The notes: generated from the sequence alone by a model not told the origin. A DNA stretch of 38,882 bases from Ilumatobacter sp. (GCA_013002175.1 JABDKP010000012.1:1-38882); one strand, 5' to 3'. Shown: positions 22,873 to 32,353, counted from the stretch's first letter. Numbers and translations are program-made.

Positions 22873-24414
22873 GTGCAGGCGATCAGGCGCGGAGCGATGC
22901 TGGCGGCGATGACGCTGAGCATCGCGGCCTGCGGCGCGGAGGTGCTCGTGGTTGCGGAACGCTCGGACGATCCGTCGACGGCGACGACCTCGCCACCGTT
23001 CCAACCCGACGTCCCCAGCACCGAGGACCCGCCGGTGACGACCACCGAGACCGGAACCGTTCCACCGACCGACCCGGCGACCACGCCCCCGCCCACCGCA
23101 CCGCGGGTGATCGACCGCGAGGCGATCAACTTCGGGCCGAACAAGCCACCCAGCCCGTACGACGACTTCCTCCTGGCGACGGTCACCGACCTCGACGTCT
23201 GGTGGACCGAGCTGTACCCGGAGATCTACGGCGAAGCGTGGGTGCCCCTGCGCGGTGACGTGTACGCCGCGTATCCCGGCCGGCCCGACGACCTGCCCGG
23301 GTGCGGGACGCCACGGACGGGATACCCCGAGGTGCAGGAGTTCGTCGCGTTCTACTGCGGCACCGGTGACTTCATCGTCTACGACGACGGCGACGACGGC
23401 CTGCTCGCCGCCCTCGCGGAGAACTTCGGCGCCGGCACGATCGGCATCGTCCTCGCCCACGAGTACGGCCACGCGATCCAACAGCGGTCAGGGGTCCTCG
23501 AGCGCCGACTGCCGACGGTCGTGTCCGAGCAGCAGGCGGACTGCTTCGCCGGCGCGTGGGCCGCCCGCGCCGCCCGCGGCGAGGGTGGGCTGACGTTCAC
23601 CGACGCCGATGTGCGGTCCGGGCTGATCGCGATGCTCGAGGTCCGCGACCCGGTCGGCATCGACCAGTTCACGCCGGGTGGTCACGGGTCCGGCTTCGAT
23701 CGGGTCGGCGCGTTCCAGGTCGGTTTCCAACGCGGCCCGCAGCGGTGCAGCGAGCTGGACGACGACCCGCTGCCGTTGATGCCGAACCAGTTCAACGACT
23801 CCGAGGACTTCGCCAACGAGGGCAATGCACCGTTCGGCTACGGCGAGCGCGAACTGCTCGGCTTCCTCGTCAACGACCTCAACCTGTTCTGGGCCAACGA
23901 CGCTGCGATCGACGGCTTCGAGCCGCTGACCCTCACCCCGGTGCAGGCCGCGGACGGCGTGCCGTGCACCGATCTCGAACCGGGCTTCGATGCAGGGGTC
24001 GCGTTGTGTCCCTCGACCGACACGGTGTATCTCAACGAGCCGGCGGCGCTCGACCTGTACCGGCAGCCGACGTTCGGCGACTTCTCGATCGGGTACCTGA
24101 TCGGTATCGCGTGGGCCGACGACGTGCAGACCGCGCTGGGGTCGACGCTCGACGGTGAGGCGCGTGAGCTGGCGAACGACTGTCTCACCGGCGCATGGGT
24201 GCAGACGGTCATCCCGGTCGACTTCGCCCTGCCCGAACCGCGCGACCCCGATCGGACGGCGGTCGTGTCGCCGGGCGACCTCGACGAGGCGGTTCGCACC
24301 GCGATCCTGATCGGTGACGTCGCTGCCGACGACGACGTCCTCGGGAGCTCGTTCGAGAAGATCGACGCGTTCCGGCGTGGCGTGATCGGCGGCCTCGACG
24401 CCTGCGACGTCTGA
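22873..24414 (+). CDS. Putative neutral zinc metallopeptidase lipoprotein (YpfJ-like)
   Basis: A 513-residue exported protein. The signal ends LSIAAC (lipobox), followed by about 60 residues rich in Thr and Pro. The catalytic region has the zinc motif HEYGH at 196-200 and, about 20 residues on, EQQADCFAGAW with the third metal ligand, which together define the YpfJ/neutral zinc metallopeptidase family. The N-terminal part of the domain shows LDVWWTELYPEIYGEAWVPL and FYCGTGDFIVYDD, also family features. The C-terminal 200 residues add a family-specific extension with paired Cys. Substrate unknown; presumably acts on the cell surface. GTG 22873 is fixed by the TAGAGT box. Confidence 0.87.
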   Translation: MQAIRRGAMLAAMTLSIAACGAEVLVVAERSDDPSTATTSPPFQPDVPSTEDPPVTTTETGTVPPTDPATTPPPTAPRVIDREAINFGPNKPPSPYDDFLLATVTDLDVWWTELYPEIYGEAWVPLRGDVYAAYPGRPDDLPGCGTPRTGYPEVQEFVAFYCGTGDFIVYDDGDDGLLAALAENFGAGTIGIVLAHEYGHAIQQRSGVLERRLPTVVSEQQADCFAGAWAARAARGEGGLTFTDADVRSGLIAMLEVRDPVGIDQFTPGGHGSGFDRVGAFQVGFQRGPQRCSELDDDPLPLMPNQFNDSEDFANEGNAPFGYGERELLGFLVNDLNLFWANDAAIDGFEPLTLTPVQAADGVPCTDLEPGFDAGVALCPSTDTVYLNEPAALDLYRQPTFGDFSIGYLIGIAWADDVQTALGSTLDGEARELANDCLTGAWVQTVIPVDFALPEPRDPDRTAVVSPGDLDEAVRTAILIGDVAADDDVLGSSFEKIDAFRRGVIGGLDACDV

Positions 24415-24456
24415 GCCTCGCTGTCAGTGCCCCGCTGTCGGTGCCTCGCTGTCAGT
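24415..24456. repeat. Three 14-nt tandem repeats between convergent stops
   Basis: GCCTCGCTGTCAGT at 24415-24428 and 24443-24456 flank a copy with two changes at 24429-24442. The first copy starts right after the metallopeptidase TGA and the last includes the hydrolase stop codon. Confidence 0.8.
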
Positions 24457-25411
24457 GGCGCCGCAGCCGGTCGTCGATCAGGGCGGCGAGTTCGACCGGC
24501 CGGTCGCCCTGCACGCTGTGTCCGGCGCCGTCGACGAGGTGGTACTCCAGCGCGGGCTGCCGTCGCGTGGCCTCTGCGACGTCGGCATCGTCGACCACCG
24601 GTGACAGGGAGCCCCTGACGATCATCAGCGGACAGGTGAGGGCTGCGAAGTCGTCCCACAGCGGGTTCGGGCCACCGTCCTCGGCGAGCACATCGCGCTC
24701 GGGCATCGCGGAGCTGCGGTCGCTGCGATTCGTCCGGTCGTACCGCCACTGCCACGACCCGTCGGGGAGTTGGCGGGCATTGTGCAGGATCCCCCGGCGG
24801 AGGGACGACTCGGACCGGGTGGGGTTGAACTCGACGGTGCGTTGCAGCAGGTCGTCGAAGCTGGGGAACGCCTGGGGGCCGTCGACGAAATCGAGGATCG
24901 CCTTCGTCTTGTCGCGATTCACGCCCGGCGTGATGTCGACCATCGTGAGTGTGTCGACGAGCCGTGGGTGCCGTCGGGCGAGCATCATCGCAGTCAGCCC
25001 TCCGAGGGACATCCCGACGACGTGCACGGGCGTGCGGGCATGCTCGCCGACGGCCACGGCGACGTCGTCGGCGAGATCGGCGGGCGTGTAGGCGCCGTCG
25101 GCGCGCCAGCCGGAGTGGCCGTGTCCGGGCAGGTCGACGGCGAACGCCGGCCGGCCGAGCGCCAGTGCCACCGTGTCCCACGTGTGCGCGTTCTGCGCCC
25201 CACCGTGAACGAAGACGACCTCTGGCGGCGCAGTCCCCCACCGGAGCGCACTCACCAACCGGGGTGGCGAATCGTCTCCGGACGGAACTGCAGACTCCAC
25301 CCGCTCGACCACGGGCACCTCGACGTCCAGGCCGAATTCGGCGATGTTCTCGTGGAACAGGCCGAACTCGTCGTAGTCGACACGTTCGGCCGGCGCGGTG
25401 TCGTCGTGCAC
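24452..25411 (-). CDS. Alpha/beta hydrolase
   Basis: A 319-residue hydrolase with the fold's usual order: FVHGGAQNAHTWDTVALAL (oxyanion strand), VDLPGHGHS, the nucleophile elbow VGMSLGG, an acid in the IVRGSLSPVVDD region and the His in GAGHSVQGDRP. No lid domain specific to one activity can be named, so esterase, epoxide hydrolase or C-C hydrolase are all open. The open frame reaches a GTG at 25501, overlapping the upstream gene, but the GTG at 25411 has TACCGT 7 nt before it and falls close to the conserved YDEFGLFHENIAEFG start. Confidence 0.83.
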   Translation of the reverse strand: MHDDTAPAERVDYDEFGLFHENIAEFGLDVEVPVVERVESAVPSGDDSPPRLVSALRWGTAPPEVVFVHGGAQNAHTWDTVALALGRPAFAVDLPGHGHSGWRADGAYTPADLADDVAVAVGEHARTPVHVVGMSLGGLTAMMLARRHPRLVDTLTMVDITPGVNRDKTKAILDFVDGPQAFPSFDDLLQRTVEFNPTRSESSLRRGILHNARQLPDGSWQWRYDRTNRSDRSSAMPERDVLAEDGGPNPLWDDFAALTCPLMIVRGSLSPVVDDADVAEATRRQPALEYHLVDGAGHSVQGDRPVELAALIDDRLRRH

Positions 25412-25418
25412 GTCCTGG

Positions 25419-25424
25419 ACGGTA
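25419..25424 (-). promoter_or_regulatory. Leaderless -10 box for the alpha/beta hydrolase
   Basis: TACCGT on the minus strand, 7 nt before GTG 25411, in the gap after the L,D-transpeptidase gene. Confidence 0.5.
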
Positions 25425-25484
25425 GTGCTCGATCCGGTGGACGGCGACTCGCTGATCGGCCCACCGGACCGACCCGCAAGCGGG

Positions 25485-26660
25485 TCAGGGGTCGCCGCCA
25501 CCCCCGGCGGGCACGGTCGTGGTGGTCGTCGGCTTCGGCGCTGGTGTCGTCGGTGGGGCGGTCGGCGGCGGAGGCGCCGTCGTGGCTGCGACGGTGGTCA
25601 CCGGCGGGGCGACCGTCGTCGGCGGGATCGTCGTGGTCGTCGTCGTGGTGGACGTCGTCGTGGTCGTCTCGTAGTCGGGGTCGAGCCAGTTGAACGTCGG
25701 TGGCGGCGAGCCGTTCTCCTCGGGCTCCTTCTCGCCGTCCCACACGAACACCTGGTCGCCGTGGGACATCAGCTCCTGCATCGTCTCGGAGATGTTCAGC
25801 GGGATCCGGATGCAGCCGTGCGAAGCCCCCTGCAGCGGCACGTTCAACGCTCCGTGGATGGCGATCCCGTAGTTGAAGTACACCGGGTTCCACATGCCGC
25901 CGAGCGCACTCTGACGGACGCCTTCGACCTCGCGATAGACGGTGAACACGCCGCCCGGCGTGTTCGAGATCCCGCATTCGCCACGGACCAGTGGTTCGGT
26001 GCCGTCGCGGTTGCCGTATTCGCCCGGGCTGATCGTGACTTCCTCGCACCACTCCTCACCGCTGCCGCTCGACATGTGGGTGATCATCATCGGCTGGTCG
26101 TCGTGGAAGATCGCGAGCACCTGCTCGGGCAAGTAGACCTCGGTGTGGTTCGGCGTGGCGTTCGGCCGCCGCGGCTGGATCACGAACGGGTCCTGCATGT
26201 CGTCCCACATCTCGGGGGTGACCTTGCCGGTCGGCGCACTGCTCTCGCGCTCGAGCACGAGCTTCTCGTACGCCCAGACGGCCTTGATCGTCTGATCGCC
26301 GTAGATGCCGTCGGCCGGGCCCGGGACGAACCCCAGCTCGGTCAGCCGTTGCTGGACACGCTTGACGTCTTCGCCGGCGAGGCCGTTCGACAGGGTCCGG
26401 TCGAGCACCGTCTTCTGGATCGGCGCCGTCGTCTCGACCGTGCCGATCACGTCGGGTACCGAGTCGGGGACGACGAGCGTCTGGACCGACACGTCGCTGA
26501 CGAACGCAGAGTCCGCCGGCTGCCGTTGCGCCTCGCCACCGTTGCCGCCACCGCCACCGAGTGCCACGCCGGCCACGACGACGGTCCCGAGCAGGCCCGC
26601 GGCCGCGACGGCCGGCAGCCATTTCGCGGCTGGATTCTGAGGGCGACGGGGATCGTTCAT
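25485..26660 (-). CDS. L,D-transpeptidase with peptidoglycan-binding domain
   Basis: A 391-residue membrane-anchored or secreted enzyme that forms 3-3 cross-links in peptidoglycan. An N-terminal hydrophobic segment (WLPAVAAAGLLGTVVVAGVAL) is followed by a spacer, a PG_binding_1 domain (GLAGEDVKRVQQRLTELGFVPGPADGIYGDQT) and the YkuD catalytic domain, with HGALNVPLQGASHGCIRI holding the catalytic His and Cys283. Unusually, about 65 residues rich in Thr and Pro follow the catalytic domain. There is no lipobox, so the segment is a signal anchor. GACATT lies 8 nt before the ATG. Confidence 0.92.
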   Translation of the reverse strand: MNDPRRPQNPAAKWLPAVAAAGLLGTVVVAGVALGGGGGNGGEAQRQPADSAFVSDVSVQTLVVPDSVPDVIGTVETTAPIQKTVLDRTLSNGLAGEDVKRVQQRLTELGFVPGPADGIYGDQTIKAVWAYEKLVLERESSAPTGKVTPEMWDDMQDPFVIQPRRPNATPNHTEVYLPEQVLAIFHDDQPMMITHMSSGSGEEWCEEVTISPGEYGNRDGTEPLVRGECGISNTPGGVFTVYREVEGVRQSALGGMWNPVYFNYGIAIHGALNVPLQGASHGCIRIPLNISETMQELMSHGDQVFVWDGEKEPEENGSPPPTFNWLDPDYETTTTTSTTTTTTTIPPTTVAPPVTTVAATTAPPPPTAPPTTPAPKPTTTTTVPAGGGGDP

Positions 26661-26668
26661 GGGGGCGG

Positions 26669-26674
26669 AATGTC
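26669..26674 (-). promoter_or_regulatory. Possible leaderless -10 box for the L,D-transpeptidase
   Basis: GACATT on the minus strand, 8 nt before the ATG. A second candidate, TAGATT, lies about 60 nt upstream in the more A/T-rich gap and would give a leader instead. Confidence 0.35.
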
Positions 26675-26816
26675 AGCGAGATCGGCGTGGGGGGACGCAA
26701 CGCAACAGCAACAAATCTACCAACGAACACGGCGCCAACGACCGCGCCCGGCCCACTTCGTCACAGTTTCGTCGATGGTCACACGAGCGACATCGAGAGC
26801 CGGGGCCCGGCGGCGG

Positions 26817-27584
26817 TCAGCGCCGTTCGACGACCGGCTCGATGCCGTCCAGATCGCCCCGCAACTGCCGCATCTCGCGCAAGATCTTCAGGATCACGCC
26901 CGGCGAGCTGAGCGTCGACTCGCCACGGGTCCGCGGGAAGTAGTCGACGCCGAATTGCAGCATCTCGTAGCCGAGCCGCGTCGCCCTGATCACGAGTTCG
27001 GCATCGATGAACGAGCCCTCGCTGTGCAGCTCGACGTGGTCGAACACCCGTGAGCGACACAGTTTGAACGCGAAGTTGATGTCGCGGGCCTTGACGCCGA
27101 ACAGGCTCCGGATCAGCAGGTTGTAGGAGAACGTGTAGATCGTGCGGAGGTATCCCTCACCCGTGCGGTCGAACCGGTAGGCACTGATGATGTCGGCGTC
27201 GTAGTCGATCATCAGCCGCACGGCGCGCGGGAGTTCGGCCATGTCGAACGGCAGATCAGCGTCCGTGTACAGGATCAGGTCGCCGGTGGCCGCGGCGAAC
27301 CCGGTCTTGATCGATCCGCCGAGCTTGCGGTTGTGCTCATGGTGCACGACCCGGACCCGCGGATCCTCGGACGCGATGCGATCGGCGATGGCACCGGTGG
27401 CATCGGTCGAGGCATCGTCGACGACGATCAACTCGTAGTCGGCGATGTCACCGCGTTCGATCAGCACCGCGCACGCCCGGCGAGCCGCGGTGAGCGCGCG
27501 TTCGATGTACTCCTCCTCGTTCCACATCGGGTAGAAGATCGAGAGCTTCTCGAAGGTCGCACCGGTCGTGCCGTCCGCAGTCAC
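26817..27584 (-). CDS. Family 2 glycosyltransferase (dolichyl/polyprenyl-phosphate mannosyltransferase-like)
   Basis: A 255-residue GT-A fold enzyme: LSIFYPMWNEEEYIERAL, ELIVVDDASTDAT, the NRKLGGSIKTGFAAATGD loop and the metal-binding LYTDADLPFD. The absence of a C-terminal membrane pair and the order of motifs resemble the DPM1 group, which charges a polyprenyl phosphate with a sugar. The open frame begins at GTG 27611, but GTG 27584 has TACCCT 8 nt upstream and still includes every conserved residue, so the shorter form is preferred. Sugar and acceptor are unknown. Confidence 0.85.
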   Translation of the reverse strand: MTADGTTGATFEKLSIFYPMWNEEEYIERALTAARRACAVLIERGDIADYELIVVDDASTDATGAIADRIASEDPRVRVVHHEHNRKLGGSIKTGFAAATGDLILYTDADLPFDMAELPRAVRLMIDYDADIISAYRFDRTGEGYLRTIYTFSYNLLIRSLFGVKARDINFAFKLCRSRVFDHVELHSEGSFIDAELVIRATRLGYEMLQFGVDYFPRTRGESTLSSPGVILKILREMRQLRGDLDGIEPVVERR

Positions 27585-27592
27585 GCCGCTGG

Positions 27593-27598
27593 AGGGTA
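27593..27598 (-). promoter_or_regulatory. Leaderless -10 box for the GT2 gene
   Basis: TACCCT on the minus strand, 8 nt before GTG 27584; it lies inside the reading frame if the longer start were used. Confidence 0.45.
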
Positions 27599-27627
27599 CC
27601 TGCGTGGGCACCGCAGGGACCCGCGCC

Positions 27628-27633
27628 TAGGGT
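27628..27633 (+). promoter_or_regulatory. Leaderless -10 box for the small membrane protein
   Basis: TAGGGT, 7 nt before GTG 27641; same hexamer and spacing as for the exonuclease at 8304. Confidence 0.6.
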
Positions 27634-27640
27634 TCACCCG

Positions 27641-28186
27641 GTGATCGAGCAACCCGCGCGCACGTCGGACTTCGCGCCGCCGCTCGGTGCCCCGCAGCGC
27701 GTTCCACCCCCGCCGCCGCCCGTCGACGACCGACCGGGGCGGCTCACGGTGGCCTGGCAGATCATGGTTGCGGCCGGCTGGGCGGCGGTGTTCTTCGCCT
27801 TCGCTGCGACGTGGAAGGTCAGCGAGGAGATCGGTATCGGGACCTGGTGGCTGGGGCCGCGGGCGCAGCCACGCCCGCTGGTCGTCAGCCTGCTGCCGTT
27901 CGCGCTCGCACTCGCCATCTCGCTGACGGCGATCTACAACGTGCGGCGCGTGCCGTGGATCAGCCTGGGTGGCGCACTGTTGGTCGCCGCCATCGCGGTC
28001 TTCGACGTCTCCCGTTCGGGCGGGCTCGCGGCGATCGAGTTCGCGATCGCGGCCGGCGCCGCATTGATCTCGCTCGGCGCGATGGCCGGGACGCGGTCCG
28101 GTGCGGTCGGTCAACACGCGACCTCGCCCACACCGCAGCCGAGCGGTCGCACGCCCGGCGCGCCACTCGACCCACCGTCGATCTGA
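27641..28186 (+). CDS. Four-helix membrane protein of unknown function
   Basis: A 181-residue protein. A Pro-rich cytoplasmic start (VPPPPPPVDDRP) precedes four hydrophobic segments at about 40-58, 80-102, 107-124 and 130-150, and the last 30 residues are a polar Pro/Thr-rich tail. There are no recognised motifs. It is divergent from the GT2 gene over a short gap and could work with it at the membrane, but this is only position. Confidence 0.78.
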   Translation: MIEQPARTSDFAPPLGAPQRVPPPPPPVDDRPGRLTVAWQIMVAAGWAAVFFAFAATWKVSEEIGIGTWWLGPRAQPRPLVVSLLPFALALAISLTAIYNVRRVPWISLGGALLVAAIAVFDVSRSGGLAAIEFAIAAGAALISLGAMAGTRSGAVGQHATSPTPQPSGRTPGAPLDPPSI

Positions 28187-29596
<1,410 letters not shown>

Positions 29597-29605
29597 CCCG
29601 TCCCC

Positions 29606-29645
29606 AGGGGTCAGGCAGGTGTCTGACCCCTGCCTGACCCCTTTT
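29606..29645 (+). terminator. Rho-independent terminator of argG
   Basis: AGGGGTCAGGCAGG at 29606-29619 pairs perfectly with 29629-29642 over a 9-nt loop and runs into TTTT, 10 nt after the argG stop. Confidence 0.75.
29610..29641. repeat. 32-nt direct repeat, copy 1
   Basis: Thirty-two nt beginning GTCAGGCAGGTGTCTGAC recur at 29734-29765 with one mismatch. This copy forms the core of the argG terminator. Confidence 0.85.
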
Positions 29646-29733
29646 CGGGACGTCCGCCGGATGGCCACATGGTGCCGCGCCGCGCATCGCGGCGCATTCC
29701 GCCTGGTCAACGGCATCGCACCCACCGGCAGGT

Positions 29734-29765
29734 GTCAGGCAGGTGTCTGACACCTGCCTGACCCC
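29734..29765. repeat. 32-nt direct repeat, copy 2, with perfect palindrome
   Basis: The single base difference from copy 1 makes 29734-29747 and 29749-29762 a perfect 14-bp inverted repeat. A further small stem, GACCCC with GGGGTC (29760-29776), runs into the stop of the M20 peptidase gene. It probably terminates that leftward gene. Confidence 0.8.
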
Positions 29766-29774
29766 ATTTGGGGG

Positions 29775-30875
29775 TCAGTCGGCGCAGATGTGGTGCACGA
29801 GGGCGGCGATGAGGCGGGCGCGGTCGGGCATCGTGGCCGCGACGACGTGTTCGGTGTCGGCGTGCGCTCCCCCACCGACGGCGCCGAGGCCGTCGAGCGT
29901 CGGAACGCCGATCGCGGCCGTGAAGTTGCCATCGCTGCCGCCGCCGACCGCGAGGCCCGCGATGCCGGGCGAGACCGCCTCGGCGATCGGAAACAGCTCG
30001 GCCGACGCGGACTCCGGCATCGGGGGCCGGTTGATCGCACCGGTGACCTCGATGCTGGCGTCGTCGACGACCGTCGTCAACGCGGCCATCGCCGCTTCGA
30101 CGCGCTCCTTCTCGGCAGCGGACTCGACGCGTACGTCGACGCGCACCTTCGCCTCGGCAGGCACGGTGTTGTCGGCCGTGCCGGCGTGCGCCACGGTCGG
30201 CGTGACCGTCGTGCCGACCGATGCATCGCCGATCTCGTTGATCGCCAGTACCTGGTGAGCTGCTTCGATCAACGCATTGACACCGTTCTCGGGTTCGAGG
30301 CCGGCATGGCTCGCACGGCCGGTGACGACGACCTCGAACGTCCCGCAGCCCTTGCGGCCGGTCTTCAGCGCGCCGCCTGGCGCCGACGGTTCCAGCACGA
30401 GCACCGCACCACACGCCCGTGCCCGCTCCTCGATCAGCGCCCGTGAGTGGATCGACCCGACCTCTTCGTCGCTGCTGAACAGCAACTCGACCCCGGACAC
30501 GTCCGTGAGCGAGGCCAGCCCGTGGAGTGCCTGCACGATGCCGGCGAGCATGTCGAAGCAGCCGGGCCCGGTGACGATGCCGTCGCGGACCTGGAACGGC
30601 AGTCGGGCGAGCGTGCCGAGCGGGAAGACGGTGTCGTGGTGCCCGAGCAGCAACACCTTCGGATCACCGCCGCCGGACCAGTGGACGTGCGGGCCGGCTG
30701 GACTGTCGACGAGCGTCGCCGGGCGACCGAGGTGCCGCTCGATCATCGCCGCGAGTGCCGCGGCCGACGTGTGCAGCGCGTCGAGATCGTGCGACGGCGA
30801 CTCGATCTCGACGAGCGTCCGCACGTCGGCGAGCATCGCATCGAGATCAAAGGCCGAAGCGTCCACAGTCGTCAT
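29775..30875 (-). CDS. M20 family metallopeptidase (carboxypeptidase G2/ArgE-DapE type)
   Basis: A 366-residue cytoplasmic di-zinc hydrolase of amides or peptides. Metal ligands are visible in LLGHHDTVFPLG (His and Asp), GPGCFDMLAGIVQAL (bridging Asp), FSSDEEVGS (catalytic Glu and metal Glu), a later Glu in VLEPSAPGGAL and GAHADTEHV (last His). The GRASHAGLEPENGVNALIEAAHQV dimerisation domain is characteristic of the carboxypeptidase G2 subgroup, which removes C-terminal glutamate. ATG 30875 is set by TACGGT 7 nt upstream; an ATG at 30884 adds three residues. Neighbouring argG and the aldehyde dehydrogenase suggest amino acid metabolism, not more. Confidence 0.9.
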   Translation of the reverse strand: MTTVDASAFDLDAMLADVRTLVEIESPSHDLDALHTSAAALAAMIERHLGRPATLVDSPAGPHVHWSGGGDPKVLLLGHHDTVFPLGTLARLPFQVRDGIVTGPGCFDMLAGIVQALHGLASLTDVSGVELLFSSDEEVGSIHSRALIEERARACGAVLVLEPSAPGGALKTGRKGCGTFEVVVTGRASHAGLEPENGVNALIEAAHQVLAINEIGDASVGTTVTPTVAHAGTADNTVPAEAKVRVDVRVESAAEKERVEAAMAALTTVVDDASIEVTGAINRPPMPESASAELFPIAEAVSPGIAGLAVGGGSDGNFTAAIGVPTLDGLGAVGGGAHADTEHVVAATMPDRARLIAALVHHICAD

Positions 30876-30882
30876 CCCGCCC

Positions 30883-30888
30883 ACCGTA
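30883..30888 (-). promoter_or_regulatory. Leaderless -10 box for the M20 peptidase
   Basis: TACGGT on the minus strand, 7 nt before the ATG at 30875, and 2 nt from a perfect 17-bp palindrome that occupies the region upstream. Confidence 0.58.
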
Positions 30889-30890
30889 TT

Positions 30891-30925
30891 GCGTTACATC
30901 TGGTGCCAGGCACCAGATGTAACGC
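30891..30925. promoter_or_regulatory. Perfect 17-bp palindrome: operator or terminator
   Basis: GCGTTACATCTGGTGCC, one A, then the exact complement. It fills the gap between the TAG of the aldehyde dehydrogenase (30926-30928) and the -10 box of the M20 gene. No T-run follows, so an operator covering the -35 region, or a REP-like palindrome, is as likely as a terminator. Confidence 0.6.
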
Positions 30926-32353
30926 CTAGATCGCGAAGCCGCCGAGTTTGACCTCGAGGTACTCGGCGATGCCGTCGCGGCCGCCTTCTCGCCCGAGTCC
31001 GGAGTCGCCCATGCCACCGAACGGCGCGGCCGCCGACGTGGGGTTGACGTCGTTGATCCCGACGATCCCGAAGCGCAACCCCTCGAAGGTCCGCATCGCC
31101 GTCGACAGATCGTTCGTGTAGACGTACGCGGCGAGGCCGTAGTTCGTGTCGTTCGCCATCGCCAGCACGTCGTCGCCGTCGCCGTACGTGATCACCGGGG
31201 CCACCGGCCCGAACGTCTCCTCGCAGCGGATCAGCATGTCGTCGGTGACGTCGGTGACGAGCGTCGGCGCGTAGAAGTGGCCCGCATCGAACCCGTCCCC
31301 GGTGAGCCGTTGACCGCCGACCGGCACCCCGGCGCCCTTCGCCCGCGCGTCGTCGACCTGGCGGGCGACCTTTGCGACCGCCGCGTCGTTGACGAGCGGG
31401 CCGACGCCGACACCGTCGTCCATGCCGTTACCGGCCTTGACCCGCCCGATGCGCTCGACGAGCGTCTCGACGAACGCGTCACGCCCGGACTCGTGGACGT
31501 ACAGCCGGTTCGGGCTGATGCACGCCTGGCCCGAATTGAGGAACTTCAGCGCCGCCGCCCCCTTCGCCGCATGCTCCGGGTCGGCGTCGGGGAAGACGAC
31601 GAACGGCGCGTGGCCCCCGAGCTCGACCGACACCCGCTTGAGGTTGCCGGCGGCCTGGCCGGCGAGCATCTTGCCGACCGGGGTCGAGCCGGTGAACGTC
31701 AACTTGCGGACCCGCTCGTCGGTGGTGAAGACCTCGCCGATCGGCTTCGGGTCGAGCGCGGTGACGAGGTTGACCACACCGGCGGGAGCGCCGGCGTCCG
31801 CGAACACACCGAAGATCGCCTGCGCGCACAATGGGGTCGCCTCCGCCGCCTTGAGGACCAACGTGCATCCGGCGGCCAGCGCCGGGCCCATCTTGCGGGT
31901 CAACATCGACATCGGGTAGTTCCAGGGCGTGATCGCGGCGACGACGCCGACCGGCTGCTTCAGCACCAGGAATCGCTGGTCAGCGCGCGCGGAGGGCAGC
32001 CACTCACCGGCGACCCGCGTTGCCTCTTCGGCATACCACCGCAGGAAGTCCGCCCCGTACTTCACCTCGGCCGCGCTCGCCTTCAACGGCTTGCCCTGCT
32101 CGCGCGTCATCAGCTCGGCGAGTTCGGCGCTGCGCTCGGTCATCAACTGCCATGCCCGGTACAGCAGGTCAGCACGCTCGTACGCGGTCGTCGACGACCA
32201 CGCGCCGAACGCCCGGTCGGCGGCCTCGACCGCCCGCGTTGCGTCAGCGGCACCGCCGTCCGGGACGTCGCCGATCACGTCGCCCGTCGCCGGGTTCGTG
32301 ACCTCGAACCGGTTCCCGGACGCCGCCTCGCACCATTCGCCGTCGATGTACAT
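30926..32353 (-). CDS. gabD: NAD(P)-dependent aldehyde dehydrogenase, succinate-semialdehyde dehydrogenase type
   Basis: A 475-residue aldehyde dehydrogenase. It has the catalytic Glu in RVSVELGGHAPFVV, the catalytic Cys in NSGQACISPNRLYVHESGRD, the cofactor motif FTGSTPVGKML, and PWNYPMSMLTRKMGPALAAG for the oxyanion Asn. The Cys region and the C-terminal GGMGDSGLGREGGRDGIAEYLEVK are typical of succinate-semialdehyde dehydrogenases of 4-aminobutyrate breakdown; glutarate-semialdehyde is the main alternative. ATG 32353 is chosen because TACTCT lies 7 nt upstream; the open frame runs on into a non-coding repeat. Confidence 0.9.
   Translation of the reverse strand: MYIDGEWCEAASGNRFEVTNPATGDVIGDVPDGGAADATRAVEAADRAFGAWSSTTAYERADLLYRAWQLMTERSAELAELMTREQGKPLKASAAEVKYGADFLRWYAEEATRVAGEWLPSARADQRFLVLKQPVGVVAAITPWNYPMSMLTRKMGPALAAGCTLVLKAAEATPLCAQAIFGVFADAGAPAGVVNLVTALDPKPIGEVFTTDERVRKLTFTGSTPVGKMLAGQAAGNLKRVSVELGGHAPFVVFPDADPEHAAKGAAALKFLNSGQACISPNRLYVHESGRDAFVETLVERIGRVKAGNGMDDGVGVGPLVNDAAVAKVARQVDDARAKGAGVPVGGQRLTGDGFDAGHFYAPTLVTDVTDDMLIRCEETFGPVAPVITYGDGDDVLAMANDTNYGLAAYVYTNDLSTAMRTFEGLRFGIVGINDVNPTSAAAPFGGMGDSGLGREGGRDGIAEYLEVKLGGFAI

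Noticed and set aside
26661-26816. A/T-richer gap upstream of the L,D-transpeptidase considered as a riboswitch
   Set aside because: Only about 155 nt with no recognisable conserved stem pattern; I could not support a structured RNA.
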